From NCBI RefSeq assembly GCF_016656965.1, contig NZ_CP067977.1:1178001-1242000 (forward strand): DNA of 64,000 bases, read 5' to 3'. The DNA comes from Brevundimonas vitisensis (GTDB taxonomy: Bacteria > Pseudomonadota > Alphaproteobacteria > Caulobacterales > Caulobacteraceae). The translations under genes were made by a program, and so were the position numbers. Positions within the stretch are counted from its first letter, which is position 1, and every line of letters starts with the position of its first letter. Shown here in pieces: positions 47,703-55,965 of the stretch. The notes below the pieces were generated by a model that was not told the origin of the DNA, made no database searches, and saw only the letters and a list, made by a program, of their open reading frames with translations.

Positions 47703-47724
47703 GGCGTGTCGGTGGGGCGTGCGA

Positions 47725-47800
47725 GTGAGCAGGGGGTGAGCTGTGCTGCCAGGGCCGAAGCACCGTCGCGCTCACCCTTGCGCTCATTAGCACTGTTCAC
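47725..47800. repeat. GTGAGC palindromic element, copy B
   Basis: GTGAGC (47725), GGTGAGC (47735), GCTCACC (47770), GCTCAT (47782) and TGTTCAC (47794), in the same order as the copy at 38016. It lies between ruvA and ruvB, close to the ruvB start codon. Non-coding. Confidence 0.75.
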
Positions 47801-47817
47801 GCCGCGCCACGCCACCA

Positions 47818-48435
47818 TCACCGCCCAAGCTCCTGCAACGCCGCGCGGATCACGGCCGACAGCTCTGCGGCATCGCCCAGGCGCAGCAGGGCCTGATCCA
47901 CGGCCCGGCGCGCATTCACCTCCGCCACGCCCAGGCCCAGCAGGGCGGACACCGCCTCGCCGGTCACGCTGGGCACCGGTGGCGCGATCTCCGCATGGAC
48001 GCCCGGTGCGCTCGGGGTGAAGGACAGATCGCCCAGGGGCTTGCCCTTCAGCTCGGTCACGATCCGCAGCGCCAGCTTGGGCCCCACCCCATTGGCCCGG
48101 CCGATGGCCGCCTTGTCCTCGCGCGCCACCGCTCCGGCCAGTTCGCCGGGCGGCAGCACGTCCAGCACCGACAAGGCCGCCTTGGGCCCCACCCCCTGGA
48201 TGCCGGTCAGGGTGGTAAAGGCGCGGCGCTCATCGCGGCTCAGGAAGCCATACAGGCGCGGGCCATTCTCGGCCGACCAGCTGGACTCGATATGCAGCAC
48301 GGCCTCGTCGCCCGGCGCGGGCAACCGCCCCAGGGTCCGTGCACCACAGGTCACGACATAGCCGACACCGCCGCAGTCGATCAGGCAGTGCGCCTCTTCG
48401 ACCTCGGCCAGAACCCCACGCAACCGCCCGATCAT
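47818..48435 (-). CDS. ruvA: Holliday junction DNA-binding protein RuvA
   Basis: 205 residues. N-terminal OB domain ([28 protein letters not shown]), two helix-hairpin-helix motifs ([35 protein letters not shown]), and the C-terminal RuvB-interacting domain ([25 protein letters not shown]). Tetramer that holds the junction for RuvB. Overlaps the end of ruvC by 4 bp. Confidence 0.97.
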   Translation of the reverse strand: MIGRLRGVLAEVEEAHCLIDCGGVGYVVTCGARTLGRLPAPGDEAVLHIESSWSAENGPRLYGFLSRDERRAFTTLTGIQGVGPKAALSVLDVLPPGELAGAVAREDKAAIGRANGVGPKLALRIVTELKGKPLGDLSFTPSAPGVHAEIAPPVPSVTGEAVSALLGLGVAEVNARRAVDQALLRLGDAAELSAVIRAALQELGR

Positions 48436-48953
48436 GCAGCGCTCCGCGCCAGCAGTGCTCGCTTACGCAATTGGGCGTGGGTGATGGCCACGGCCAGGGC
48501 ATCGGCAGCGTCGGCGGTCACGTCGCCCGCTGCCGGCAGCAGCCGCTTCACCATGAAGGCGATCTGGGTCTTGTCGGCGTGCCCCGCCCCCACCACCGCC
48601 TTCTTGATCAGGTTCGGCGAATACTCCGCGACCGACAGCCCCGCCCGCGCCGGGGCCAGCATCACCGCCGCCCGCGCATGGCCCAGCTTCAAGGTCGAGG
48701 ACGGATTGACGTTCACGAAAACCTCCTCGATCGCGGCCTCGTCGCAGCCATGGGTCGCACAGACCTCGCCCACCTTGTCCAGCAGCCACAGCAACCGTTC
48801 ACTGAGGGGCGCAGACTCCGGCGGCGTCACCACGCCATGTGCGACCCATCGCAGTCGCGCGCCTTCAGAGACCACCACGCCCCAGCCGGTGCGCCTCAGA
48901 CCGGGGTCCAGACCCAGAATCCGCGTCTGGCCATGAATCGTTGCGTTCGTCAT
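48432..48953 (-). CDS. ruvC: Holliday junction resolvase RuvC
   Basis: 173 residues from the ATG at 48953. RNase H fold with the first active Asp in [15 protein letters not shown], Glu in [23 protein letters not shown], and the C-terminal Asp in [16 protein letters not shown]. It cleaves Holliday junctions symmetrically. ATGs at 48965 and 49058 also exist; 48953 gives the normal length. The prophage begins within about 100 bp upstream of the start, so its native promoter may be altered. Confidence 0.97.
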   Translation of the reverse strand: MTNATIHGQTRILGLDPGLRRTGWGVVVSEGARLRWVAHGVVTPPESAPLSERLLWLLDKVGEVCATHGCDEAAIEEVFVNVNPSSTLKLGHARAAVMLAPARAGLSVAEYSPNLIKKAVVGAGHADKTQIAFMVKRLLPAAGDVTADAADALAVAITHAQLRKRALLARSAA

Positions 48954-49061
48954 TCGTTCCAGCATGGACGAAAGACAGTTAGCGAACAATGACCGCGCCG
49001 GATTGAAGCGCGACAGAAGCGGCTGGAGTCTGGGACAAGAGGTTCTGGAGCACTGCACTCG

Positions 49062-49280
49062 CTAGAATGGGTCGTCACCCATGATGCTCAAAGCCCCTAG
49101 CGCTGATGCGAGGTCGTCGAAATCCTCCTTCACGTCCAGACGGTTTGATTCCTGGGCTGAGGTGCCGCCCTTCAACACGATCAGTGTCCCGACCCGGTTT
49201 GCACTCAGGCGCTCGATCGCCGTCACGTTCAGCACTGTTTTCGCCCCTGAGAGCAGGGTTAGTTTGAGGAAGTCGCTCAT
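49062..49280 (-). CDS. Small prophage protein, FlbD-like in pattern
   Basis: 72 residues: MSDFLKLTLLSGAKTVLNVTAIERLSANRVGTLIVLKGG... ending ALGALSIMGDDPF. The pattern 'LTLLxG...VxAIERL...GTLIVLKGG...LDVKEDFDDLASAL' resembles the small barrel of FlbD-type proteins, though this is a fold impression only. Its ATG overlaps the methyltransferase stop by 4 bp. Last gene of the prophage, 108 bp before ruvC. Confidence 0.6.
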   Translation of the reverse strand: MSDFLKLTLLSGAKTVLNVTAIERLSANRVGTLIVLKGGTSAQESNRLDVKEDFDDLASALGALSIMGDDPF

Positions 49281-50116
49281 CGGGAATCGCCTTGGCTGCT
49301 GCAGGTCTTACTGGTGATGATCAGCTCGCGCGCCTCGGTGGGTGCGCCGCTGAGGCGATAGGTTACGCCGACGGGCTCGATATGGAAGGCTTGGCCGGCG
49401 AACAGCGCGCGGGTCTCCGGCCGATCGTTGATGGTCAGGATAAAGCGCCCCTGAACGGCCTCTAAGCGGTCCCTGAGAAGGGTGAAGTCGGCGCGGCCGA
49501 ACAGATCCTTCCCATAGTCGGCCTCGTTCCCCCAGTAAGGCGGGTCCAGGAAAAACAGCGTCTCCGGCGAATCATAGCGCTCGATGAACCGGTCGAAGGG
49601 CAGCCGCTCGATGACGACGCCGTTCAGCCTTTCGTGCAGGTCCTCCAGCATCGGCTCCAGGGTCGAAAGATTGAACCGCGCTCGGTTCATGTCCATGCCG
49701 AAATGCCGGGTGCCCACGCGCCCACCAAAGGCCAGGCGCTGCAGATAGAGGAACCGCGCCGCCCTCTGAAGGTCGGTCAGGGTATCCGGATCGACCTTGC
49801 TGAGCCGGTCGAACTCGGCCCGCGTCGTGATCTGGAAACGCAGCACCTCCATGAACTGGGGATAGTGTTCCCGCAGGATGCGGAACAGATTGGCCACGTC
49901 GGCCGACCAGTCGTTGATCACCTCGAACTTGGGCTTGGTCCGCCGCCGAAGGAAGACGCCGCCCATGCCCACAAAGGCCTCGGCGTAGCGGCTGTGAGGC
50001 GTCGCCTCGATCATATCGACCAGCCGGGTCGACAGGTTGCGTTTGCCGCCCACATAGGGGGCGACGGTCTTGATTGGCCGCACGGGGGTGCGGTCAGTGG
50101 TGGACTCCATAGTCAA
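49277..50116 (-). CDS. Prophage DNA adenine methyltransferase (D12/Dam class)
   Basis: 279 residues. N-terminal APYVGGKRNLSTRLVDMI (SAM-related D12 start), FVGMGGVFLRRR, DWSADVANLFRIL, RLAFGGRVGTRHFG, the catalytic D-P-P-Y at 191-194 and LTINDRPETRALF. Class D12 N6-adenine methyltransferases use exactly this order. It would methylate phage and host DNA, usually as protection from restriction. It sits at the end of the phage where Mu has mom. Target sequence unknown; GATC is a guess by family only. Confidence 0.92.
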   Translation of the reverse strand: MTMESTTDRTPVRPIKTVAPYVGGKRNLSTRLVDMIEATPHSRYAEAFVGMGGVFLRRRTKPKFEVINDWSADVANLFRILREHYPQFMEVLRFQITTRAEFDRLSKVDPDTLTDLQRAARFLYLQRLAFGGRVGTRHFGMDMNRARFNLSTLEPMLEDLHERLNGVVIERLPFDRFIERYDSPETLFFLDPPYWGNEADYGKDLFGRADFTLLRDRLEAVQGRFILTINDRPETRALFAGQAFHIEPVGVTYRLSGAPTEARELIITSKTCSSQGDSR

Positions 50117-50265
50117 AGCAGCTTCCGATAGCCCCGCCGGTGCGCCCGGTGGGGGGAACTAAGGGTGTTCTAGGCACCCAAGGTGCAGGGTTCACGCCCT
50201 GCGGTGATGGGGTGGCCGCCCCGTCACCCCCCTCGATGCCGAGGAGTGGTCTCTTGGGATCGGGT

Positions 50266-50361
50266 TCAGCCCTGGGCGACCTGCAGTCCGAGCAATACCG
50301 CCAGGGCGATCGTCACGACGATCAGCAGGGCGGTCAGGACGGCTTCGGTGCGGTCGCGCAT
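50266..50361 (-). CDS. Tiny single-helix membrane protein of the prophage
   Basis: 31 residues: MRDRTEAVLTALLIVVTIALAVLLGLQVAQG, one hydrophobic helix with charged ends. Between the tail-fibre gene and the methyltransferase gene. Too short for a family call; it might act in lysis or as a membrane regulator. Confidence 0.45.
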   Translation of the reverse strand: MRDRTEAVLTALLIVVTIALAVLLGLQVAQG

Positions 50362-50390
50362 GGCTGAACCTTGATCCGATTCCTTGTGCG

Positions 50391-51038
50391 TCAGCGCCCC
50401 CGGATGACCAGGCGCGTGGCGAAATTCTTGGGCCGCGTTTCGTCGCCACCAGTGGCCGACGTTTCCCAAGGGGTAAGCGATTCCCCGAAGCCGGTATTGC
50501 CCGTGACCGGTCTCCCCTGGCCACCCTCGCTGTCCGACGGCGTTGGGCTGTTCATGTGGGTATGGCTCTCAAAGGACTGGCCTTGCAGGCTGCCTTCCAC
50601 GCGCGGGCCATCCGGATCTACCGTGGCGTCGCTCGAAATCGATCGCGGGAACCGGCCTTCATAGTTGGGTGTCCGGAAATGTGCTGCCGTGCTGCCCGCA
50701 ATCAGCCGCCCCTGCGCCGTGTAGAAGGCAACCAGACGCGGATAGTCGGCCCTGAGATATTCGGTGTTGATCTCGCAAAGGCTGGCGCTAGCCAGCGGCC
50801 CGTCCAGCATCAGAATGGCCCCGATCGGTTGAACCCGGTCGATCAGGACGCCGATCGCCGCAAGCAGCTGACCCGCCTCGCCCTTGTCCAGGCCGATACC
50901 CGCGCCCTCGATGACGGCGCACAGGTTCTCCTGGACGTCGTTGAGCCAGGCCGCCGGCACTCGGGTCGTAGGGCTCTGGATGGCGGGGTTGTCGTTGAAG
51001 CGGCCGTCGACGGCGTCGGGGGTGTCGATGCGATACAT
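50391..51038 (-). CDS. Tail fibre / tail collar-type protein
   Basis: 215 residues from the ATG at 51038. The central part (AAWLNDVQENLCAVIEGAGI) is the Mu-type fibre N-terminus, followed by PIGAILMLDGPLASASLCEINTEYL and RTPNYEGRFPRSI, the collar/fibre pattern, and FESHTHMNSPTP at the C-terminus. Probably the receptor-binding or collar part of the tail. Short for a Mu-like fibre (500 or more), so host range is likely set by this compact protein or by another gene beyond. Confidence 0.82.
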   Translation of the reverse strand: MYRIDTPDAVDGRFNDNPAIQSPTTRVPAAWLNDVQENLCAVIEGAGIGLDKGEAGQLLAAIGVLIDRVQPIGAILMLDGPLASASLCEINTEYLRADYPRLVAFYTAQGRLIAGSTAAHFRTPNYEGRFPRSISSDATVDPDGPRVEGSLQGQSFESHTHMNSPTPSDSEGGQGRPVTGNTGFGESLTPWETSATGGDETRPKNFATRLVIRGR

Positions 51039-51040
51039 GG

Positions 51041-51631
51041 TCAGGCCTCGGGATAGCTGAAGACGACTTGGGTGTGGGCGGGCTTGGCGCGGCGGATCAC
51101 GCATTCCAGGTCCAGGGCCCCGCCCTCGACCAGGCGGTCTCCGGCGGCCGAGACCCCAGCGCGAAAGACGGTGAAGTCCGTCTCGGTCAGGACATTCATC
51201 CGCCAGACGTAGCGCCATCGCCCGTCGCTGATATCCAGCCCGGGCGCGTAATCATCGACGTCCGGATCGAACTCGAAGATCTCGACCTCGACGCCCAGGT
51301 GCGCGGCCATGGCGATGTAAAAGGCCGGCGTCTGCCCGCCGAGGCTGGTCAGCTTCTGCAGCACAGCCGCCCGCCGCTCGCTGATCGTGCCGGTCACCGG
51401 CGTGCATCCGTCCGGCAGGCCCAGGACCCGTTCCCAGTCGCCCAGCAGCTCATAGGTCTGGGCCGGGTCCAGCTCGACCAGCAGCTGCTCGGCCCGGGCA
51501 TCCAGCCGCGCGAACTCGACCGCCAGCGCCGCCAGGACGGCGGTCAGGACCGAATCCGGATCACGGGTCCAGACGGCACCACGCGGCAGCAGCTGCTGCA
51601 GCTGTTCGGTATAGGCCTGCGCCGTCCTCAT
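51041..51631 (-). CDS. Baseplate protein, YmfQ/DUF2313 family (Mu gp48-like)
   Basis: 196 residues: YTEQLQQLLPRGAVWTRDPDS, LAVEFARLDARAEQLLVELDPAQTYELLGDWERVLGLPDGC, SERRAAVLQKLTSLGGQTPAFYIAMAAHLGVEVEI. Exactly the YmfQ (DUF2313) signature. Follows baseplate J in all Mu-like phages. The start at 51631 is directly next to the upstream gene's stop. Confidence 0.92.
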   Translation of the reverse strand: MRTAQAYTEQLQQLLPRGAVWTRDPDSVLTAVLAALAVEFARLDARAEQLLVELDPAQTYELLGDWERVLGLPDGCTPVTGTISERRAAVLQKLTSLGGQTPAFYIAMAAHLGVEVEIFEFDPDVDDYAPGLDISDGRWRYVWRMNVLTETDFTVFRAGVSAAGDRLVEGGALDLECVIRRAKPAHTQVVFSYPEA

Positions 51632-51635
51632 CCGG

Positions 51636-52688
51636 TCAGCTCCAGGTGATGGTGCCCAGCACGGCCAGCTCGCCGGCGGCATGGGTCACATTGGCGGTGG
51701 GGCTGGTGACGACGTTGTCCGATTCCCCGGCCGCGATCGAAACCGCTTCCCGGATCCGGCTGATCAAGATGGTGCCGGCCGGTTCCGCGTCGCGGGCCAG
51801 CAGGTCCCGCAGCTCGGCCTCGACGGCCAGGCGACCCTCGGGCGTGTCGGGGGTCAGGTCGATGGTCAGGTCCAGCGGCACCGGATCGGGGGCGAACACC
51901 TCGACCTCGGCCGTCACGGGCCGCCGATCGGCGATCCAGGCGGCCACGTCAGCCACGTCGCCGACCTCGGGGATCAGATCCTCGCGGCCATCCATGACGA
52001 AGGTCACCCCGACCGTCCCCAGCCCGTTCATCAGCGGATAGACCCAGGCCCGCGTCACCCCGGGCACTTCCCTGGCCCAGCGCACATAGTCGGCGGCATT
52101 GCCGCCATGCGGCGGTTGGCGCAGGCGGTCCAGCAGCCGCCCACGCACGGCCTCCGGGCTCTCCGCATCGACCCCGCCCGTCAGCCCGGCCGCCGCCACG
52201 AAGGCGGCGGCCGAGACCCCGGCGACGGGCGATGCGAAGGTCAGGGCGACCCCGGCGATGGCCAATCCGCCGGCACCCGCCACCACGGCTTCGACCGGAA
52301 CCTGGGCGACGCCATCGGCGATCACCGCCCCGGCCGTCGTCACATATTCAGTCCCGTCCAGCCGTTGCAGCACGGCCCCGGCATCGACCTCGGATCCATT
52401 GCTGCCGGTGAGGTTCACCAGCCCCGCCGCCGGTTCCGCGACCTTGATCTCGACGCCGAACGTCGCGGCCCATCGCAGCAGCACCTCGCCCGTTGCCGTG
52501 TCCGGCAGGCCCTGCAGGGCGTTGTCGGCCAGGAAGCCGTACAGGCCGTGGACGGCCCCGGCATGAACCCGGCCCAGCACGCCCAGGACGCTGCGGCGCT
52601 GGCGGCTATCGGCCTTGGGCAGCCGAGCATCGAAATCGGCATCGGCGCGGGTGGCCAGCTCGGTCAGGGAGGGCCGTTCGAAAGGCAT
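51636..52688 (-). CDS. Baseplate J-like protein (Mu gp47)
   Basis: 350 residues from the ATG at 52688. Begins MPFERPSLTELATRADADFDARL, with GRVHAGAVHGLYGFLADNALQ, the J family features DGTEYVTTAGAVI, VRWAREVPGVTRAWVYP and a Rossmann-like repeat. Forms the wedge of the baseplate that links tail tube to fibre. Overlaps the stop of gp46 by 1 bp (TGATG). Confidence 0.93.
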   Translation of the reverse strand: MPFERPSLTELATRADADFDARLPKADSRQRRSVLGVLGRVHAGAVHGLYGFLADNALQGLPDTATGEVLLRWAATFGVEIKVAEPAAGLVNLTGSNGSEVDAGAVLQRLDGTEYVTTAGAVIADGVAQVPVEAVVAGAGGLAIAGVALTFASPVAGVSAAAFVAAAGLTGGVDAESPEAVRGRLLDRLRQPPHGGNAADYVRWAREVPGVTRAWVYPLMNGLGTVGVTFVMDGREDLIPEVGDVADVAAWIADRRPVTAEVEVFAPDPVPLDLTIDLTPDTPEGRLAVEAELRDLLARDAEPAGTILISRIREAVSIAAGESDNVVTSPTANVTHAAGELAVLGTITWS

Positions 52689-53137
52689 CAGGTCGCGCTC
52701 CAGGCGGTATCGAATCGGGATTGGCTGCCGTCCGGCCGGGTGATGACCACGCCGATCGCCAGCGTCTGGCCCTGGGCATCGACCTCGACCGTGACCGTGA
52801 CCGTCCGGGCCACGCCGTCCTCGATCATCCAGGCCAAGGCTTCGTCGCAATAGTCGCGGGCCTGGCTCAGAACGCTGTCCAGCCGCTTGGAGCGTTCCAG
52901 CAGCCACAGCCGGGAGCCGATCCGGTCATTGGCCACCGGCGCGGCAACATCGCCCCACCAGCCGCGCCGATCGCCGTCCTGGTCCGGCAGGACGTCGTCC
53001 GCCCTCGCCCTGCGATCGGTGAACAGGGACACCATGACCGCCGTGCGCAGCCCTTCGTCCGTGACCAGGGCCCCGGCCTCGATGCCCAGGTCGGCCGTGC
53101 CCAGCACGGCATCCCAGATCAGCGCCAGATCGGTCAT
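52688..53137 (-). CDS. Baseplate protein, Mu gp46 family
   Basis: 149 residues: MTDLALIWDAVLGTADLGIEAGALVTDEGLRTAVMVSLFTDRRARADD and DQDGDRRGWWGDVAAPVANDRIGSRLWLL, the GP46 pattern. Likely inner baseplate component (gp25/W-like). It overlaps the next upstream gene by 4 bp. Confidence 0.9.
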   Translation of the reverse strand: MTDLALIWDAVLGTADLGIEAGALVTDEGLRTAVMVSLFTDRRARADDVLPDQDGDRRGWWGDVAAPVANDRIGSRLWLLERSKRLDSVLSQARDYCDEALAWMIEDGVARTVTVTVEVDAQGQTLAIGVVITRPDGSQSRFDTAWSAT

Positions 53138-53679
53138 TGGGCCTTCACCTTCGCCGAGGTGGCGACCACCTTGCCCGCCACAACGGCGTCGTCGTGCCGG
53201 GCAATGGCCTTGGTGCCGCCCTCGCCGCCCAGCAGGACCTCGTCGGCGGCCAGCACGATTTTGGGCGAGGCAAGGGTCATCTCGGTCGTAGCCGACAGGC
53301 CGATCTCCGGAGCCTCGATCTCGACTCGGATGGGCGACGCGACCCGGATGCCATCGCGGGTCAGGTGAACCACCTGGCCCAGGTCGTCATGCAGCGCCAC
53401 CTCGCCTTCGATCAGGGCGATACGCACCCGGCGATCCCCCAGGCCGACGACCACGCCCTGGCCCCGGCTGCCGGCAACGGCGATCAATATGCCTTCGGCC
53501 CCCGGTGCCGGTCGGCTGGACAGGCCATAGTCCTGAACCCGCTCGACGCGGTCCAGAACCTCGCCGTCCAGGACCTCGCCCTGAAGGCGCTGGACCGGCC
53601 CGCTGTCGTCGACCAGGGTCAGCAGGAAACGCCCCACCGACCGGGCGAACCGCGCACGCAGGGTCGCCATGCCCTTCAT
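53134..53679 (-). CDS. Baseplate spike protein, Mu gp45 family
   Basis: 181 residues, the phage spike: VQDYGLSSRPAPGAEGILIAVAGSRGQGVVVGLGDRRVRI, a beta-repeat with IEAPEIGLSATTEMTLASPKIVLAADEVLLGG, ending in a beta-helix. Mu gp45 pierces the outer membrane. Overlaps both neighbours by 4 bp. Confidence 0.92.
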   Translation of the reverse strand: MKGMATLRARFARSVGRFLLTLVDDSGPVQRLQGEVLDGEVLDRVERVQDYGLSSRPAPGAEGILIAVAGSRGQGVVVGLGDRRVRIALIEGEVALHDDLGQVVHLTRDGIRVASPIRVEIEAPEIGLSATTEMTLASPKIVLAADEVLLGGEGGTKAIARHDDAVVAGKVVATSAKVKAQ

Positions 53680-54746
53680 GGACGTGCCGGCGGCGCTGCG
53701 GCCGTCCGTCTCCCGCCCGGGGCCTCCACGGGCTTTAGGCTGTAGGCTTCCTTGCGGACCAGCATCAGCTCGGTCCGCGACCCTTCCCTGGCGCTGCGGC
53801 GGAACCGGACCCCGGCGATCAGCAGCTCGGCCTCTATGCCTACGGCCGGGGCCTTGACCGGCACGATCAGATTAGGCCGGAACAGGGCCTGGTCCGGCGC
53901 GCGCCATCCACTGGCGGTGACCGTGACCGTCTGGGCCTTGGCCGCCCGCACGCTGGCCTCCCAACGGGCCGAGGCGTTCAGGGTGGCCGTGGTGGCCTCC
54001 TCGTCGGCAACGATGACCAGCGGACGGTGCCGCTTGACGCCGGCATCGGTCGCCTCGGCCGAGGGGCGGGCCGCCCGCGAACCGGCGCTCTCGTCGGAGG
54101 CATCGTGACCCCGCATGACGATCCGGCTGAACCGGTCGACCATGTCGTTGTCGAACACCACCTCCTCGATGTTGACGCCTTCCTCCAGGCTCCAGCCCGC
54201 CGCCTGTTCGCTGGGCCGGGTCAGGACCAGCTCGCCCGCCGCATCCGTGGTGCACAACAGGCCGCGCAGCACCGTCATGCGCTCGATCGCGGCCAGGACC
54301 GTCTCGCCGGGCTCCAGGGCGAACCTCGCAAAGGGCGGCCCGCCGTCCCCTTCCAGCCGCACGGTGATGCCGAACGGCGCGGTCAGGTCGGTCGCGATCT
54401 GCAGGACCGTCCGGTTGATCCAGGATCCCGGACGATGTTCGGCCGAGCAGTCGACCAGGTCACAGGTGCGGTCCCGGCCGGCCACGCGCAGAGGGTGCTG
54501 TTCGGGGGACAACTGATACCGCGCCCGATCGACCCAGCCGGTGATCAGGGTCTCGCCATCGACCTGCACTTGGGCGGCATCCCCCGCCTCGATCCGCCAC
54601 TTCTCCGGCTGACCCGGCCACCGCTCGGTCAGGCCCAGATCGAAGCCGCCGCACAGGGCGTCCAGGCGGCGCTCGATGGCCACGTCGGTCCAGCCGTCGA
54701 ACCGGCGGCCCGCTATGTTCAGTATCACCTGGGGGGACTCAGGCAC
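53676..54746 (-). CDS. Baseplate hub protein, Mu P / gp44 (late control D family)
   Basis: 356 residues: VILNIAGRRFDGWTDVAIERRLDALCGGFDLGL, AGRDRTCDLVDCSAEHR, LCTTDAAGELVLTRPSEQAAGWSLEEGVNIEEVVFD. The family (phage late control gene D) forms the hub on which the spike sits. Overlaps the next gene upstream by 8 bp. Confidence 0.9.
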   Translation of the reverse strand: MPESPQVILNIAGRRFDGWTDVAIERRLDALCGGFDLGLTERWPGQPEKWRIEAGDAAQVQVDGETLITGWVDRARYQLSPEQHPLRVAGRDRTCDLVDCSAEHRPGSWINRTVLQIATDLTAPFGITVRLEGDGGPPFARFALEPGETVLAAIERMTVLRGLLCTTDAAGELVLTRPSEQAAGWSLEEGVNIEEVVFDNDMVDRFSRIVMRGHDASDESAGSRAARPSAEATDAGVKRHRPLVIVADEEATTATLNASARWEASVRAAKAQTVTVTASGWRAPDQALFRPNLIVPVKAPAVGIEAELLIAGVRFRRSAREGSRTELMLVRKEAYSLKPVEAPGGRRTAAAPPARP

Positions 54747-55965
54747 CGGTCGATCCCCTGCCGTCCGAAGCCAGCGCCTGCAGCACGGTCCCGGCCGCCA
54801 GGAAGCCCGGATGGGCTATGCCGTTGCGGACGGCCAGCTCCTCGGCCCGGTCGGCATCGCCATACAGCTGGTGGGCGATGACCAGGAGGGGCCGGTCCGT
54901 CGTCACAGGCCAGGCGATCAGCCGGGCCAGGTTGCCGCCCCTGGCCGCGACGTCGCGCACCATGGCCCGGCGCAGATCTTCCAGCGCGGCAAACGCCGCA
55001 TCGTCGCCGGCGTCGGCCGCATCGATGGCGATGGCGTCGATGGCATCGGACAGCCGGTCACGGGCGTTTGAGGCCTCGTCATAGGCGGTGAAGGCGATTT
55101 CGGTCACGGCCCGGACGGCCTCGGCCGCCGCCGCCTGCCGGACGAACCGGACCAGATGGCCATCGTTGCGCGCCTGCCGCCGGCGGGCAGGCGTCAGCCC
55201 GGCCACGACGACGGCGGTCTCGGCAAACTGCATCAGGGGCGACAGAGCCACCAAGGCATCGCGGGGCGTCTGGGCCAGGCGAGCCGCCTCCCGGACCAGA
55301 CCCAGCATCTCGGCCGCCAGATCGCCCGGCGACCGGGCCAGGGCCAGGGCCGTCGTCCGCAACCGCTGGGCCCTGCGCAGGAAGGCCCCGGCCTCGGCCG
55401 TCGCCCGGCGGACGGGCGCGGTCAGGGCGTCCAGGGCATCGGCGGCCTGGCTGACACGGGCCACGGCGGCATCCACCACGAATCCGGGCTGGCCCGTGAC
55501 ATCGAAACCGGTGGCCAGGGTGCGGGCGGCCTCGTCACCGGCCTGGGTCGCGGCGTCGCGCGCCAGGGTGGCGGTGTCGTCGCCGGCATCGGGCGCAACG
55601 TTCTCGCCCGCCTCGACGAAATCCAGCCGGAAGGAAGCCTCGCCGCCGCGCCGGATGGTCTCGCGCAGCGACGAGGTCGTGCAGCTGACGGTCACCGACC
55701 CCAGCCAGGGGTGGACCAGGGTCGCCGGGCCCTCGGTCTCCAGCGCTGCGATCAGCTGCGCGCGGGCCAGGTCGTAGTCGGGCCCCAGCAGATAGGCATC
55801 CAGCGAATAGCGACGCCCCGCCCGGCCCAGGTCCTCGACCCAGGGCGTGGCCCTCAGCGCATACTCGTGCACATCGACCCGCCGACCGAAGTCGTGGTCG
55901 TGGCTGTCGACCAGAAAGGCCACGCCCCGGAAACTGGCCTCGCGCAGGCGGTCGCGCCAGCCCAT
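54739..55965 (-). CDS. DNA circularisation protein, Mu N / gp43 family
   Basis: 408 residues. Starts MGWRDRLREASFRGVAFLVDSHDHDFGRRVDVHEYALRATPWVEDLGRAGRRYSLDAYLLGPDY, the exact N-terminal domain of the family; the rest is helical and Ala-rich. Despite its name, it is a tail/baseplate protein. Follows the tape measure with 1 bp contact. Confidence 0.92.
   Translation of the reverse strand: MGWRDRLREASFRGVAFLVDSHDHDFGRRVDVHEYALRATPWVEDLGRAGRRYSLDAYLLGPDYDLARAQLIAALETEGPATLVHPWLGSVTVSCTTSSLRETIRRGGEASFRLDFVEAGENVAPDAGDDTATLARDAATQAGDEAARTLATGFDVTGQPGFVVDAAVARVSQAADALDALTAPVRRATAEAGAFLRRAQRLRTTALALARSPGDLAAEMLGLVREAARLAQTPRDALVALSPLMQFAETAVVVAGLTPARRRQARNDGHLVRFVRQAAAAEAVRAVTEIAFTAYDEASNARDRLSDAIDAIAIDAADAGDDAAFAALEDLRRAMVRDVAARGGNLARLIAWPVTTDRPLLVIAHQLYGDADRAEELAVRNGIAHPGFLAAGTVLQALASDGRGSTGA

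Noticed and set aside
48954..49061. A tRNA or attachment site at the phage boundary
   Set aside because: No tRNA cloverleaf or long direct repeat is visible. Mu-like phages insert by transposition and do not use tRNA att sites.
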